Shown: positions 45,870 to 55,065 of the stretch, one piece after another
Numbering within the stretch: the stretch's first letter is position 1
Layout: each line of letters starts with the position of its first letter
NCBI RefSeq assembly: GCF_027359415.1
Contig: NZ_CP114780.1
Location: forward strand, 1,054,001-1,118,000
From: Prochlorococcus marinus str. MIT 0918
GTDB lineage: Bacteria; Cyanobacteriota; Cyanobacteriia; PCC-6307; Cyanobiaceae
Reading direction: 5' to 3'
Length of the DNA: 64,000 nt
Notes under the pieces: generated by a model
Database searches by the model: none
What the model was told of the DNA's origin: nothing
What the model saw: the letters and a program-made list of their open reading frames with translations, nothing else
Program-made: the position numbers and the translations under genes

Positions 45870-46583
45870 TCAAACACTTTCCGTACTTCCTCGACGTGAC
45901 TTTTGTGTGAAAAAAGAAAATAATAACTTACCAATCGCTGCAATAAGACTACCTTCAAGCTCCTGAAACATATCCATATTATACTTAAAAGCAAGATTAG
46001 CTTCTTCAACAATTAAATCAGCTGTTTCTTGATCTATTGGTAACAAATTAAGAGTCTGACTATACTTTAATTTAAATTCTTTTTGATCATTTATTTGATC
46101 AAAATCATAAAATTTTAAACCATTTTCACCAGTTATGTTCATAGCTTTTTGAGCAATTCTACGGAGAATTTGACCTCCTGACAGATCCCCTATGTATCTA
46201 GTGTAATGATGGCCTATTAATAATTCAGGCTGTGTATTGGCTATAAACCTTATCCTTTCGCCATAAGCCTTAGCAGAAGAAGAAACCTTAAATACATTTA
46301 ACCAGTCTTGCCCAAAATAAAAGGCTAAATCTTGTTCAAGCGTTTCACGTCGATTAAGTTCCTTAAAACCAATTAAAGAAATAACAGGGTGACCCTCCTT
46401 AGAAAGCCGACTTATTTCATCTTCCATTGCAGAATAAACAAAATACAAATCTGCAATCAACTCTCTATACGTAGCCTTATCGACTACACCTTTTAAAAAA
46501 CAACTTACAAAGCCAGTATTCTCTGCCATCGTATGAGACTTTTTTGTCCCCTCTCTAAGTTGTGATGCAAGAGCTACTGTCAT
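45870..46583 (-). CDS. ho1: Heme oxygenase (biliverdin-forming)
   Basis: HO opens heme to biliverdin, CO and iron with ferredoxin electrons. The 237-aa product has the proximal-ligand motif EGTKKSHTMAENTGFVSCFL (His near residue 16) and the distal-helix signature RYIGDLSGGQILRRIAQKA. It provides the substrate for PebA and PebB downstream (104 nt to pebA). Confidence 0.96.
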   Translation of the reverse strand: MTVALASQLREGTKKSHTMAENTGFVSCFLKGVVDKATYRELIADLYFVYSAMEDEISRLSKEGHPVISLIGFKELNRRETLEQDLAFYFGQDWLNVFKVSSSAKAYGERIRFIANTQPELLIGHHYTRYIGDLSGGQILRRIAQKAMNITGENGLKFYDFDQINDQKEFKLKYSQTLNLLPIDQETADLIVEEANLAFKYNMDMFQELEGSLIAAIGKLLFSFFTQKSRRGSTESV

Positions 46584-46671
46584 TGGGAAACTTGCAAGAG
46601 AATTGATGAAAAGAACTTCTTTACTCTAATGAGCTTTTGAAAGAAAAAATTAGAGGGAGAATTATTTAAAC

Positions 46672-47094
46672 TCAATCTAAAGGAAAAAGAATAAATAATT
46701 CACGGCATATTGAATGCAACTGTGACATAACAAAAGATTCTGGCAAATGAGATCCAGTAGCTTTCCAATCACCTACTGTTGCTAAACGCCATTTTTCTCC
46801 ATCAAAGTTCATTCCTCTCATAATTACACCTAACAATTTAGGCAAGGCTGATGATTCATCTTTGACAACTTTTAGTTGTATCAAAAGACTCCTGCATTGA
46901 AGAGGAGGGCTCCATCCAGGGAAATATAATGCAAAGTCCAGGCTATCCTCTTCAAACCAAAATTTGGTATAAGGATCATCCCTCCAAGGACTGAAGTTAA
47001 TAGAAGCAGAAGGGAAGTAATTCTTCACAAGCCCTCCTACAGAAGCAAGAGCTTGTGCACAACCCAAAGTGGTTACCTTGTCCGCAGCATTCAA
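46672..47094 (-). CDS. Conserved cyanobacterial protein of unknown function
   Basis: The 140-aa product contains FSPWRDDPYTKFWFEEDSLD and FALYFPGWSPPLQCRSLLIQ. It is soluble and Trp-rich, and resembles a cyanobacteria-specific family that I recall as DUF1817, though I cannot confirm the number. The only start for the full frame is a TTG at 47094, without a clear ribosome binding site, so the N-terminus is uncertain. It diverges from icd and lies downstream of no other gene. Confidence 0.7.
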   Translation of the reverse strand: MNAADKVTTLGCAQALASVGGLVKNYFPSASINFSPWRDDPYTKFWFEEDSLDFALYFPGWSPPLQCRSLLIQLKVVKDESSALPKLLGVIMRGMNFDGEKWRLATVGDWKATGSHLPESFVMSQLHSICRELFILFPLD

Positions 47095-47254
47095 GTAAAA
47101 AGTCCCTAATTAGAACTGAAGATGACATGCCAATCGCTAAATTGCACGTATCAATTGCAACTATTAATATCCGTTCTGAAATGCAAACTTTGTCAAAGAC
47201 GAGCAAAAAAGTCATATTCTCTATAGATAGTGCATAGATTCAAAGTCAAAGGCA

Positions 47255-48679
47255 ATGAGTAAATTTGAAAAAATCTCGGTACCAAATAAAGGTGAGAAAA
47301 TCCAATTTATAAATGGTCTCCCTATTGTTCCTAACAATCCAATTATTCCATTTATAAGAGGCGATGGAACTGGGGTAGATATTTGGCCTGCAACACAAAA
47401 AGTTATTGATCAAGCAGTCAAAAAAGCCTATGGAGAACAAAAAAAAATAGAATGGTTAAAAATTTTTGCAGGGGACGAAGCTTGCGAATTATATGGGGCC
47501 TACCAATATCTACCAAATGACACCATTGAGGCAATAAGTGAATATGGTGTTGCAATAAAAGGTCCATTAACAACACCTGTAGGGGGTGGTATTAGATCTT
47601 TAAATGTTGCTTTAAGGCAAATATTTGATTTATATAGTTGTGTTCGTCCATGCCGTTACTACCAAGGGACACCCAGTCCTCATAAACATCCTGAAGACCT
47701 TGATGTAATTGTATATAGAGAAAATACTGAAGATATTTATATCGGAATTGAATGGGAAGCAAATGATCCTATTGGAATCAATTTGATAGAAAATCTGAAT
47801 CAAAAAATTATACCCTCCAGTTCATCAATCAAAAACCGTAAAATACCAGAAGGCTCTGGCATTGGTATTAAGCCTGTAAGTAAAAAGGGAAGTCAAAGAC
47901 ATATTAGAAAAGCAATACAGCACGCCTTGAAACTTAATGAAAAAAAACGACATGTAACATTAGTGCATAAAGGTAATATTATGAAATTCACAGAAGGTGC
48001 ATTTCGTGACTGGGGATATGAATTAGCAACTACTGAATTTCGTCAGAATTGTATTACTGAAAGAGAAAGTTGGATTCTTCAAAATATAGAAAATAATCCT
48101 GAATTAAATATTGAAAATAATGCAAAAATGATTGACCCTGGATTTTCTGCTTTAACTATTGAAAAAAAAGAGATTATTTGTAAAGAAGTGCAATTAGTAA
48201 TCAATAAAATTCAACAAACTCATGGCAACGGTAATTGGAAAAAGATGGTTCTAATAGATGACAGAATTGCAGATAGTATTTTTCAACAAATTCAAACAAG
48301 GCCTCATGAGTATTCTATCCTGGCAACACTAAATTTAAATGGAGACTATATTTCAGATGCTGCAGCTGCAATTGTTGGAGGTTTAGGGATGGCTCCAGGA
48401 GCAAACATTGGAGATAAAGCTGCAATATTTGAAGCGACTCATGGAACTGCTCCAAAGCATGCAGGTTTAGACCGTATCAATCCTGGCTCATTAATTTTAA
48501 GTGGTGTAATGATGCTCGAATATCTAGGTTGGCAAGAAGCGGCTGAATTAATTACGAAAGGATTAAGGCAATCTATTCTAGATAAAAAAGTAACTTATGA
48601 TCTCGCAAGGCTTCTGGACCCTCCAGTTAAATCGTTGAAGTGTAGCGAATTTTCGAATGCCATAATTGAAAGATTCTAA
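47255..48679 (+). CDS. icd: NADP-dependent isocitrate dehydrogenase
   Basis: Icd makes 2-oxoglutarate, which in cyanobacteria feeds nitrogen assimilation and signals nitrogen status. The 474-aa product has PFIRGDGTGVDIWPAT, the substrate loop VYRENTEDIYIGIEWEA, NIMKFTEGAFRDWGYELA and EATHGTAPKHAGLDRINPGS. It is longer than E. coli Icd through an insertion near residues 270-310, as I recall for cyanobacteria. A GTA-N8-AAC at 47148-47161 is a poor NtcA-like match. Confidence 0.96.
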   Translation: MSKFEKISVPNKGEKIQFINGLPIVPNNPIIPFIRGDGTGVDIWPATQKVIDQAVKKAYGEQKKIEWLKIFAGDEACELYGAYQYLPNDTIEAISEYGVAIKGPLTTPVGGGIRSLNVALRQIFDLYSCVRPCRYYQGTPSPHKHPEDLDVIVYRENTEDIYIGIEWEANDPIGINLIENLNQKIIPSSSSIKNRKIPEGSGIGIKPVSKKGSQRHIRKAIQHALKLNEKKRHVTLVHKGNIMKFTEGAFRDWGYELATTEFRQNCITERESWILQNIENNPELNIENNAKMIDPGFSALTIEKKEIICKEVQLVINKIQQTHGNGNWKKMVLIDDRIADSIFQQIQTRPHEYSILATLNLNGDYISDAAAAIVGGLGMAPGANIGDKAAIFEATHGTAPKHAGLDRINPGSLILSGVMMLEYLGWQEAAELITKGLRQSILDKKVTYDLARLLDPPVKSLKCSEFSNAIIERF

Positions 48680-48697
48680 AAGAAGTTTTTTATTAAA

Positions 48698-50047
48698 TTA
48701 ACGCATTTCCATCATTTTCCATACTTGAACAAGAGTTGTTCTATCTCCCAAATTACCTGGAAAAGTAATAACAGGTAACTGTTCTTTATCATTATCATTT
48801 GAACAAACTACTGATAAACCAGGCAAAATTTGTCCTTTTAAGCATACGGATTTCAATTTCAAACCCTCTGATAAAAGAATATGCGTAGTAATACCACCTT
48901 TACTTATAATATATCCAATCTTATCTGAAAATTTACATGCTAAGCGAGCCATTAATCTTGCTAAGATAATTCCAAATTCCATTCTTTTTATATTAGTCTC
49001 AAAAGAGATCTCTCCTCTACTTGTATACAAAACTGGGGTTTTATTTAAAGCTAAAATATCTCTAATTTCTTGAACATAATTTAACTCTAAAATAGAAATT
49101 TCTTCCTGCATATCTCTATTTAGTATCTTAAGAAGTTTAGAAACATTTAATTCTAGTCCTAAACAAGATTCTTGAGCTAATAAACAACTTAACTGATCAT
49201 CAGCTAGTTTTACATGCGAACCAACAACAACAAGCCCAGGAAAACTTATACCTGATTTATCTTTCAAACTCAATCTAGAAAAATCATTTATTGGATTATA
49301 TTTAGAGTGAATACATGACAGCGAATTAATTAAACTTGCGGCAGAGCGGAAGAGAAATCGTTTTCGTTTTAATAAAGATTTAATTGCAAATGAAAATGAA
49401 TCTAAATGATCAGAGCTTGTTGCATCAACAACAACAAATTTATTCCCAGATAATTGTAATAAGTAATCAATTAAAGTGTTCATTCCTTCTTTGCTTTTGC
49501 TAGCATTTTCTAACTGTTGAATTCCAATTAAAGAAACACTACTTGCTTTAATCTGTCCATTACTTTTTTCCTGTAACCAATCAGCTAATTTGCTTGTTGA
49601 ATATCCAAACAATCTATCCTTAGCATAGGCTGTTTGGTGCACTGGTATTCCATTTAAAAAGTGTGTTCCGTCAATAGTGTTTCTACCACCTTCAAAAAAT
49701 GCAGGTACATGAAAAGTTGCATCAAAAGGACCTAATTCTTCATTAATTAATTTCGGTTCTAGTACTCCATAACCTCTCAATGTAGAATCTCCCCTGCTAA
49801 CAAAAATAATATCTTCCCAGTTAATACTACTCTTATTAATTACCTGCTTTAATTGTCTACAAACATGTCTAACTCTCTTCTCGACAAGATTAGAAGGTAA
49901 TGATCTGGTATTTGTGAGTAAGAATAATAATTGAGAAGGGTTTTTAAGTTCCTCTTTCAGGGTGTTTTGATCCCATTGAAAGAGCAGATTACAACCGTAA
50001 ACTGTTTGAGAACCTGTAGGGTCATCATCGAATATAACAATCTTCAT
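48698..50047 (-). CDS. DUF1537 family (four-carbon acid sugar) kinase
   Basis: DUF1537 proteins are ATP-dependent kinases of D-threonate, D-erythronate and related four-carbon acids. The 449-aa product starts MKIVIFDDDPTGSQTVYGCN, the family N-terminal motif with the acidic substrate site. It contains VSRGDSTLRGYGVLEPKLIN, AFFEGGRNTIDGTHFLNG and the nucleotide-side C-terminus IISKGGITTHILLSEGLKLK with FPGNLGD. ATG 50047 follows a TTG that could also initiate. It lies 43 nt after the lldD-like stop. The exact acid is unknown. Confidence 0.85.
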   Translation of the reverse strand: MKIVIFDDDPTGSQTVYGCNLLFQWDQNTLKEELKNPSQLLFLLTNTRSLPSNLVEKRVRHVCRQLKQVINKSSINWEDIIFVSRGDSTLRGYGVLEPKLINEELGPFDATFHVPAFFEGGRNTIDGTHFLNGIPVHQTAYAKDRLFGYSTSKLADWLQEKSNGQIKASSVSLIGIQQLENASKSKEGMNTLIDYLLQLSGNKFVVVDATSSDHLDSFSFAIKSLLKRKRFLFRSAASLINSLSCIHSKYNPINDFSRLSLKDKSGISFPGLVVVGSHVKLADDQLSCLLAQESCLGLELNVSKLLKILNRDMQEEISILELNYVQEIRDILALNKTPVLYTSRGEISFETNIKRMEFGIILARLMARLACKFSDKIGYIISKGGITTHILLSEGLKLKSVCLKGQILPGLSVVCSNDNDKEQLPVITFPGNLGDRTTLVQVWKMMEMR

Positions 50048-50090
50048 CAATAAACTATGAGGCCATTTTCAACAAATGTCTAACAAATAA

Positions 50091-51281
50091 CTACTGCCAA
50101 TCACTAGGAATACTAACATAAGAACTATCCAACTTCTTCACAGAATCACACCCTAATAGTTTCATTGTGCGCAAAACATCTGTTTTAATAATTTCAATTG
50201 CTCTCGCCACTCCTGCACCCCCCGCAGCTCCCAATCCATAAGCATAAGCTCTACCAATTAATACTCCCTTAGCCCCTAGACATAAAGCTTTTACAACATC
50301 ACTTCCTCGTCTAATTCCACCATCTAATAACACATCTACCTGAGCATTAACAGCTTGTACTATCTCAGGTAAAACTTGAATAGTAGGAGCTACACTATCT
50401 AACTGTCGTGCACCATGATTAGAAACCACAAGAGCATCTACACCTAAGTCAACAGCTTTTTTTGCATCATCACCAATATGGACACCCTTTACAACTATTT
50501 TTCCTCCCCATGCTTCTCTAATCCATTGAAGATCATCCCAAGTGACAACTGATGCTTCTAAAGCAGGTCCAATTTCTGTATAACCCATTGGGCCATCATC
50601 AAGTTCAACATTAGGGAAACTCATTAAGCCTCCATCGCCCAACCATTGAGTCATCCAACAAGGCTTAATTAGTATTTGAGAAAGGTATGGCCACATCTTT
50701 ATTGGATTTCTTGATAGCAATTCTTTTGTACCATTACGTAAATCGCGCTCTCGCAAGCCTGAGACAGGAGTATCTATCGTTACAACTATTGCTGAAAAAC
50801 CTGCTCGCTTAGCTCTTTCGATTGTTTTCAAGGCAACATCTCTTCCGCCAAGTAAATACAATTGATACCAGGCAGGATAATTAGTTGCTTGCTTAACATC
50901 TTCTAATCGACATCCAGATAAAGTAGAAAGCGTATATCCTGTACCTGCAATACCCGCTTCTTTAGCCGCAACAACTTCTCCTTGAGGGAAGAATAAACGA
51001 CTACTTCCTACAGGAGCAAGCAAAAAAGGCAATTGAAATTCTTGATTGATAACTGAAGTAGTGAGATCGCATGAGGGAGTTGCTACAGCACAACGAGGCC
51101 TAAATAAAATTTTATTAAATGCAGTGCAATTCTCTGATAGTGTTTGCTCTCTATCGGCACCACTATCTATATAATCAAACACCATTCGTGGAAGCCTCGC
51201 CTTAGCTAATACCCGAAGGTCACTTATATTTACTACATTTGGAGAAGAAACATTAACTAACATATGAAAAAGACTGTTCAT
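50091..51281 (-). CDS. lldD: FMN-dependent L-2-hydroxyacid (lactate/glycolate) dehydrogenase
   Basis: The 396-aa product is a full-length member of the glycolate oxidase/L-lactate dehydrogenase family. Key elements are MVFDYIDSGADREQTLSEN (N-terminus), PAWYQLYLLGGRDVALKTI, the catalytic His-Arg motif LVVSNHGARQLDSVAPTIQV and VLLDGGIRRGSDVVKALCLG (FMN phosphate site). Whether it prefers lactate or glycolate cannot be told by eye; cyanobacterial relatives have been reported as L-lactate oxidising. It is between the DUF1537 kinase and dld genes on one strand. Confidence 0.88.
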   Translation of the reverse strand: MNSLFHMLVNVSSPNVVNISDLRVLAKARLPRMVFDYIDSGADREQTLSENCTAFNKILFRPRCAVATPSCDLTTSVINQEFQLPFLLAPVGSSRLFFPQGEVVAAKEAGIAGTGYTLSTLSGCRLEDVKQATNYPAWYQLYLLGGRDVALKTIERAKRAGFSAIVVTIDTPVSGLRERDLRNGTKELLSRNPIKMWPYLSQILIKPCWMTQWLGDGGLMSFPNVELDDGPMGYTEIGPALEASVVTWDDLQWIREAWGGKIVVKGVHIGDDAKKAVDLGVDALVVSNHGARQLDSVAPTIQVLPEIVQAVNAQVDVLLDGGIRRGSDVVKALCLGAKGVLIGRAYAYGLGAAGGAGVARAIEIIKTDVLRTMKLLGCDSVKKLDSSYVSIPSDWQ

Positions 51282-51398
51282 TTTATATCTATGTATATAT
51301 TCTAAGATATGAAGTATCTGGATTTATAAAGTAATTGAAGAATAAGAATTTTCTCGCAATAGATCTTTACTCTAAACAATCATTCCACTGATATACAA

Positions 51399-53099
51399 CT
51401 ATTCATAGTTTTTTTTCTTCGAAGTTTGACCAATCCCAGAGTTAAAAGTATTAGTTGGATCAAGTTTACGATAGAATCTATCTAGATCATTTTCTGCCTT
51501 ATATAAATGTCCAACATTATGTTCTGCTGGATATTTGGCATTATTTTGATCTAAAATAGAAAATATCTTTTCCTTAATTAAAATAATATCAGCACCATCC
51601 TTCAAAACAAAATCCCAATGGAAAACCATACATAAGAAATGTCCCATTTGAAAAGTCTCTGCCATTTGAGAAAGTATTTCTTGAGGTAATATTTCATACC
51701 ATGATTTGCAATTCCTAGGCAAAGCAACATCCAAAGCAAGAAGTTCACCTGATTTGGAAGAATGAATTTTTTTATACCTAGATGGGGCTGATCCTGCCAC
51801 ATAACGATGCAAAAGGGCATCATCCCCTTCTCTTTTTGTACATTTTATATATTCATAATCTTCTTTCTCAAAAGTTTCATCAATTAAAAGTTTTTCCATT
51901 AACTCTATAGATTGATCACTAGATAGAAATAACATATAATGTTCAAACCTATTTCGGTAAGATCGAATTCTATTCGGGATATGATCAGGAAGCTTACTAG
52001 CAAAAAATTGCAAAAATTTATCAGTTAAATACTTTGGTAAAAAATTAAATTGATTTGTAAATTCATCAATTAATCTTTTAAAGTAAAGTACTTTTGGTAA
52101 AAATTTAGTTCCAAAATACTTAATAAATAGGAAGTTATCCTTACAGTATTTATCTGCACCATCAAAATAACTTCTATGCATGTATTCACCCATATCAGGC
52201 AAATAATCATGTCCTAAAAGAATTTTATGACGTAAATCATTAAAATTATCTGGGCTATTTGTACCTACAAAAAAAACCTGTTCTTGTTTTGGAAGTGGGA
52301 AAGTATCAAGTCTAACTGCAAAAACAGCTATCTTACCAGCACACCCACTAGCCTCATATAGTCGACGGGAATCTGCATTGAATCTTGCAGGAGAATCTGA
52401 ATTAACATCTCTTACACGGGTTTTATACTCTATATCAGAAGCTATCTTGTCAGAACTTTCAACATGATGATTATTAAAATTAATTGATTCAAGATTTCGC
52501 AAAATCTCTTCAGGAGAATTTCCTAAATCAATACCCAAGTGATTTATTAACTCCAACTGGCCACGTTGATTTAACCTTGCAAATAACGATAGTTCTGTAT
52601 AAGCAGGGCCACGGTTAACTAGATTTCCTCCAGAATTATTACATACCCCACCAACCACTGATGCTCCTATACAAGAAGATCCAATCTTAGAATGAGGGCC
52701 TCTCCCTAAAGGTAATAATTTTTCCTCTAATTGATATAAAGTAGTACCTGGAAAAGAAATAGTTTGAGATCCATTATTAATAATAATTAACTGATTGATC
52801 TTCAAGGTATTGATAATAATTACATCTCGATCGTAATCATCTCCACATGGAGTAGAACCACCAGTCAAACCTGTATTAGCAGCTTGAACTATGATTATTT
52901 TTTGAAAAGATATACAGGCTACTAGGACTTTCCAAAACTGTACCAAGTTCTCAGGTAATACAACCATACAAGCTTGACCATTACCAAATCTTATTCCAGT
53001 TCTATAAAAATGAGTTCGCTTTTCATCTGTTAATATTTTCTTCTTGCCAACAATAGCAACTATCTCCTCATATAAATCTAACAGACGATAATTTTTCAT
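51399..53099 (-). CDS. dld: FAD-dependent D-lactate dehydrogenase (quinone type, Dld family)
   Basis: E. coli-type Dld oxidises D-lactate to pyruvate and passes electrons to quinone from the membrane surface. The 566-aa product has the FAD-binding VQAANTGLTGGSTPCGDDYD and CIGASVVGGVCNNSGGNLVN. It also shows the large Dld membrane/cap domain with DMGEYMHRSYFDGADKYC and the C-terminal AEHNVGHLYKAENDLDRFYR. Length matches the E. coli protein. It is upstream of lldD on the same strand (117 nt gap). Base composition is very AT-rich. Confidence 0.88.
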   Translation of the reverse strand: MKNYRLLDLYEEIVAIVGKKKILTDEKRTHFYRTGIRFGNGQACMVVLPENLVQFWKVLVACISFQKIIIVQAANTGLTGGSTPCGDDYDRDVIIINTLKINQLIIINNGSQTISFPGTTLYQLEEKLLPLGRGPHSKIGSSCIGASVVGGVCNNSGGNLVNRGPAYTELSLFARLNQRGQLELINHLGIDLGNSPEEILRNLESINFNNHHVESSDKIASDIEYKTRVRDVNSDSPARFNADSRRLYEASGCAGKIAVFAVRLDTFPLPKQEQVFFVGTNSPDNFNDLRHKILLGHDYLPDMGEYMHRSYFDGADKYCKDNFLFIKYFGTKFLPKVLYFKRLIDEFTNQFNFLPKYLTDKFLQFFASKLPDHIPNRIRSYRNRFEHYMLFLSSDQSIELMEKLLIDETFEKEDYEYIKCTKREGDDALLHRYVAGSAPSRYKKIHSSKSGELLALDVALPRNCKSWYEILPQEILSQMAETFQMGHFLCMVFHWDFVLKDGADIILIKEKIFSILDQNNAKYPAEHNVGHLYKAENDLDRFYRKLDPTNTFNSGIGQTSKKKNYE

Positions 53100-53117
53100 T
53101 ATTTTGTATATAAAATA

Positions 53118-53978
53118 TTAATTAATTAAAAAAGAACATTTAATCCTTTTTATTTCCCCAGGAGAAAGCAAGACAATTTTATTACCATTAATGAAAGAAT
53201 TTCTTGGGCTAGTCCATGGCTCTAAACAAATCATATCCCTAGGAGGATCAGTCCAAATTACAACAAAATTGAACGGATCCTCTGCTTTTAATTCTATAGA
53301 TATATTATTAGCATTATCAACAAGAGTAGTAGTAGTAGAGCCAATTGAATCAGAAATAAAGTCTACTCCTTTTGAAAGGTTATTCAACTGAGAATTAGTG
53401 TTACTAGAACTCATATCTTGATGATTAATACATTGTCCATGCAAACCTTTTATAATTACCTTAGAAAGATCTTTAACTAAAAAATAAGGATGCAATCCAA
53501 AGGAAAATGGCATGATAATCTTGCTATTATTTTTTACTCTCGTAAGTACTTGTAATGAATTCTTAATTAAGCTAATTTCCATTTCTAAATTAAATTCGAA
53601 TGGATAGGAAATAAGTGTAGACTTATTTTGATTTAATTGGAGAATAATTGATTTTTTAGTATCAGTTAGATTTATTTGCCAACAAGAATCTCTTGCAAAA
53701 CCATGCTGTTTAATATAATACTCCTTATTTTTTAAATTATATTTATCTCCTGGTAAATCTCCACATATAGGGAAAAGAATAGGTATCCCTCCTCTAACAC
53801 TCTTTGAAGCATCTTTAAAGCGAGGCTCATCAAAATACAACATTTCTCTATCATTACAAATCCAACTAGTAATCAAGCCCCCACGATCTGGAACAATTTT
53901 TAAACTATCATCAGTTTCTACATTTCTAATTTCCCAATGTTGATACGGTAAATATTTTTTAGCTAATGTTAGGCACAT
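53118..53978 (-). CDS. Aldose 1-epimerase / hexose-6-phosphate mutarotase-like protein
   Basis: The 286-aa product has the GalM-like fold markers SVRGGIPILFPICGDLPGD, QHGFARDSCWQI (His), PFSFGLHPYFLV (His) and ICLEPWTSPRNSF (catalytic Glu). It could interconvert anomers of glucose or glucose-6-phosphate, which fits a glycogen-storing cell with glgP nearby. It follows the alpha/beta hydrolase after 5 nt and precedes dld on the same strand. Substrate is inferred from family only. Confidence 0.82.
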   Translation of the reverse strand: MCLTLAKKYLPYQHWEIRNVETDDSLKIVPDRGGLITSWICNDREMLYFDEPRFKDASKSVRGGIPILFPICGDLPGDKYNLKNKEYYIKQHGFARDSCWQINLTDTKKSIILQLNQNKSTLISYPFEFNLEMEISLIKNSLQVLTRVKNNSKIIMPFSFGLHPYFLVKDLSKVIIKGLHGQCINHQDMSSSNTNSQLNNLSKGVDFISDSIGSTTTTLVDNANNISIELKAEDPFNFVVIWTDPPRDMICLEPWTSPRNSFINGNKIVLLSPGEIKRIKCSFLIN

Positions 53979-53983
53979 ATAAT

Positions 53984-54937
53984 TTAATTATATTTTTGCA
54001 GCCAACTCAATACTTCTGAATTAACCCTATCTGGAACTTCATCATGAGGACAATGTCCTGCATTTAAAAGCACCTCTGTAACTTCTAAAGAAGCCTTTTG
54101 AGCAAATAGGCGGAATTTTTCTTGTTTTGCTTTTGCATTTCTCAACCAAGGGTCACTGCTACCCCACAACAACAAAAGTGGTGATTGCAAATCCTTAAAC
54201 AATTCATCTATCGGTTTACCTTTAAGACCTCGTGCCTGAAATACTTTACGAAAAACTTGAAAAGCTCCTGGGTCTAAGGAAGGTCGTCTAATCGACTCAA
54301 TTAAATAATCATCTACATTAGTTGGATCAATATAAACTTGTTTTAATGTATTTCGAATAACACCTGGTCTACGCAAATTCTCAAAAATCAATCTCTGCAT
54401 TAATGGATAAATTAAACCTTTAAATAAAAAATCTCGAGAAATCCCCTTACCAATCTCCTGCCTAATTTTAGTGCCCAAATCTTGTGATTCGGCAACAAAG
54501 TTCTCATCACTAAAATATCCAGCGGCATTAAGTAAAACTACTCCAGCTGATTGAGATGCTAAGGAGGCTCCAGCAGCAAGAGCTGCATAGCCGCCTAATG
54601 AATTGCCAATAATGACAGTTGGTTTCTGAATACGCTCTTGAACATATGCAACTATTTGTTCTTTCCAAAGCTCACCACCATAATCTAATTCTGAGGGCTT
54701 AGCGCTACGGCCAAAGCCAAGTAAATCAATAGCATGTACCTCATGACTTTTAGCAAGTTCAGGAATGTTATACCTCCAATGATCTGTTGAAGCTCCAAAA
54801 CCATGCACAAGTAAGACAACTGGGTTTTGCTTGGAGATTATGTTGTTAGATACATCAATAGAATTGCTACTTACTGAATAAACGTTGTGACCTAAATGGC
54901 TCCAAGGAGCATTTGGTTTAGCAGCTAAAGCAGACAT
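53984..54937 (-). CDS. Alpha/beta hydrolase fold protein
   Basis: The 317-aa product has the oxyanion motif VVLLVHGFGASTDHWRYNIP, the nucleophile elbow IIGNSLGGYAALAAG (catalytic Ser), an Asp-bearing LLLLWGSSDPWLRNAKA and the catalytic His NAGHCPHDEVP. It is a soluble esterase- or lipase-like enzyme; related cyanobacterial proteins have no firmly assigned substrate. ATG 54937 is preferred over the preceding TTG. Confidence 0.88.
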   Translation of the reverse strand: MSALAAKPNAPWSHLGHNVYSVSSNSIDVSNNIISKQNPVVLLVHGFGASTDHWRYNIPELAKSHEVHAIDLLGFGRSAKPSELDYGGELWKEQIVAYVQERIQKPTVIIGNSLGGYAALAAGASLASQSAGVVLLNAAGYFSDENFVAESQDLGTKIRQEIGKGISRDFLFKGLIYPLMQRLIFENLRRPGVIRNTLKQVYIDPTNVDDYLIESIRRPSLDPGAFQVFRKVFQARGLKGKPIDELFKDLQSPLLLLWGSSDPWLRNAKAKQEKFRLFAQKASLEVTEVLLNAGHCPHDEVPDRVNSEVLSWLQKYN

Positions 54938-55065
54938 CAAAAGTTAGGTTTAAAGAAGAACGATCTAGGGTGAATAGATGTTCAGGGTGTATCAATTGTT
55001 TGTTTATTATTTATGTTCATTTGCTCTTAGTCAAAGAAATATCTTCTTTAAGGTAATAAGAAATT

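Noticed and set aside
47148-47161. GTA-N8-AAC upstream of icd as an NtcA site
   Set aside because: The second half-site deviates from TAC and no suitable -10 lies about 22 nt downstream; icd is often NtcA-controlled, but this site is not convincing.
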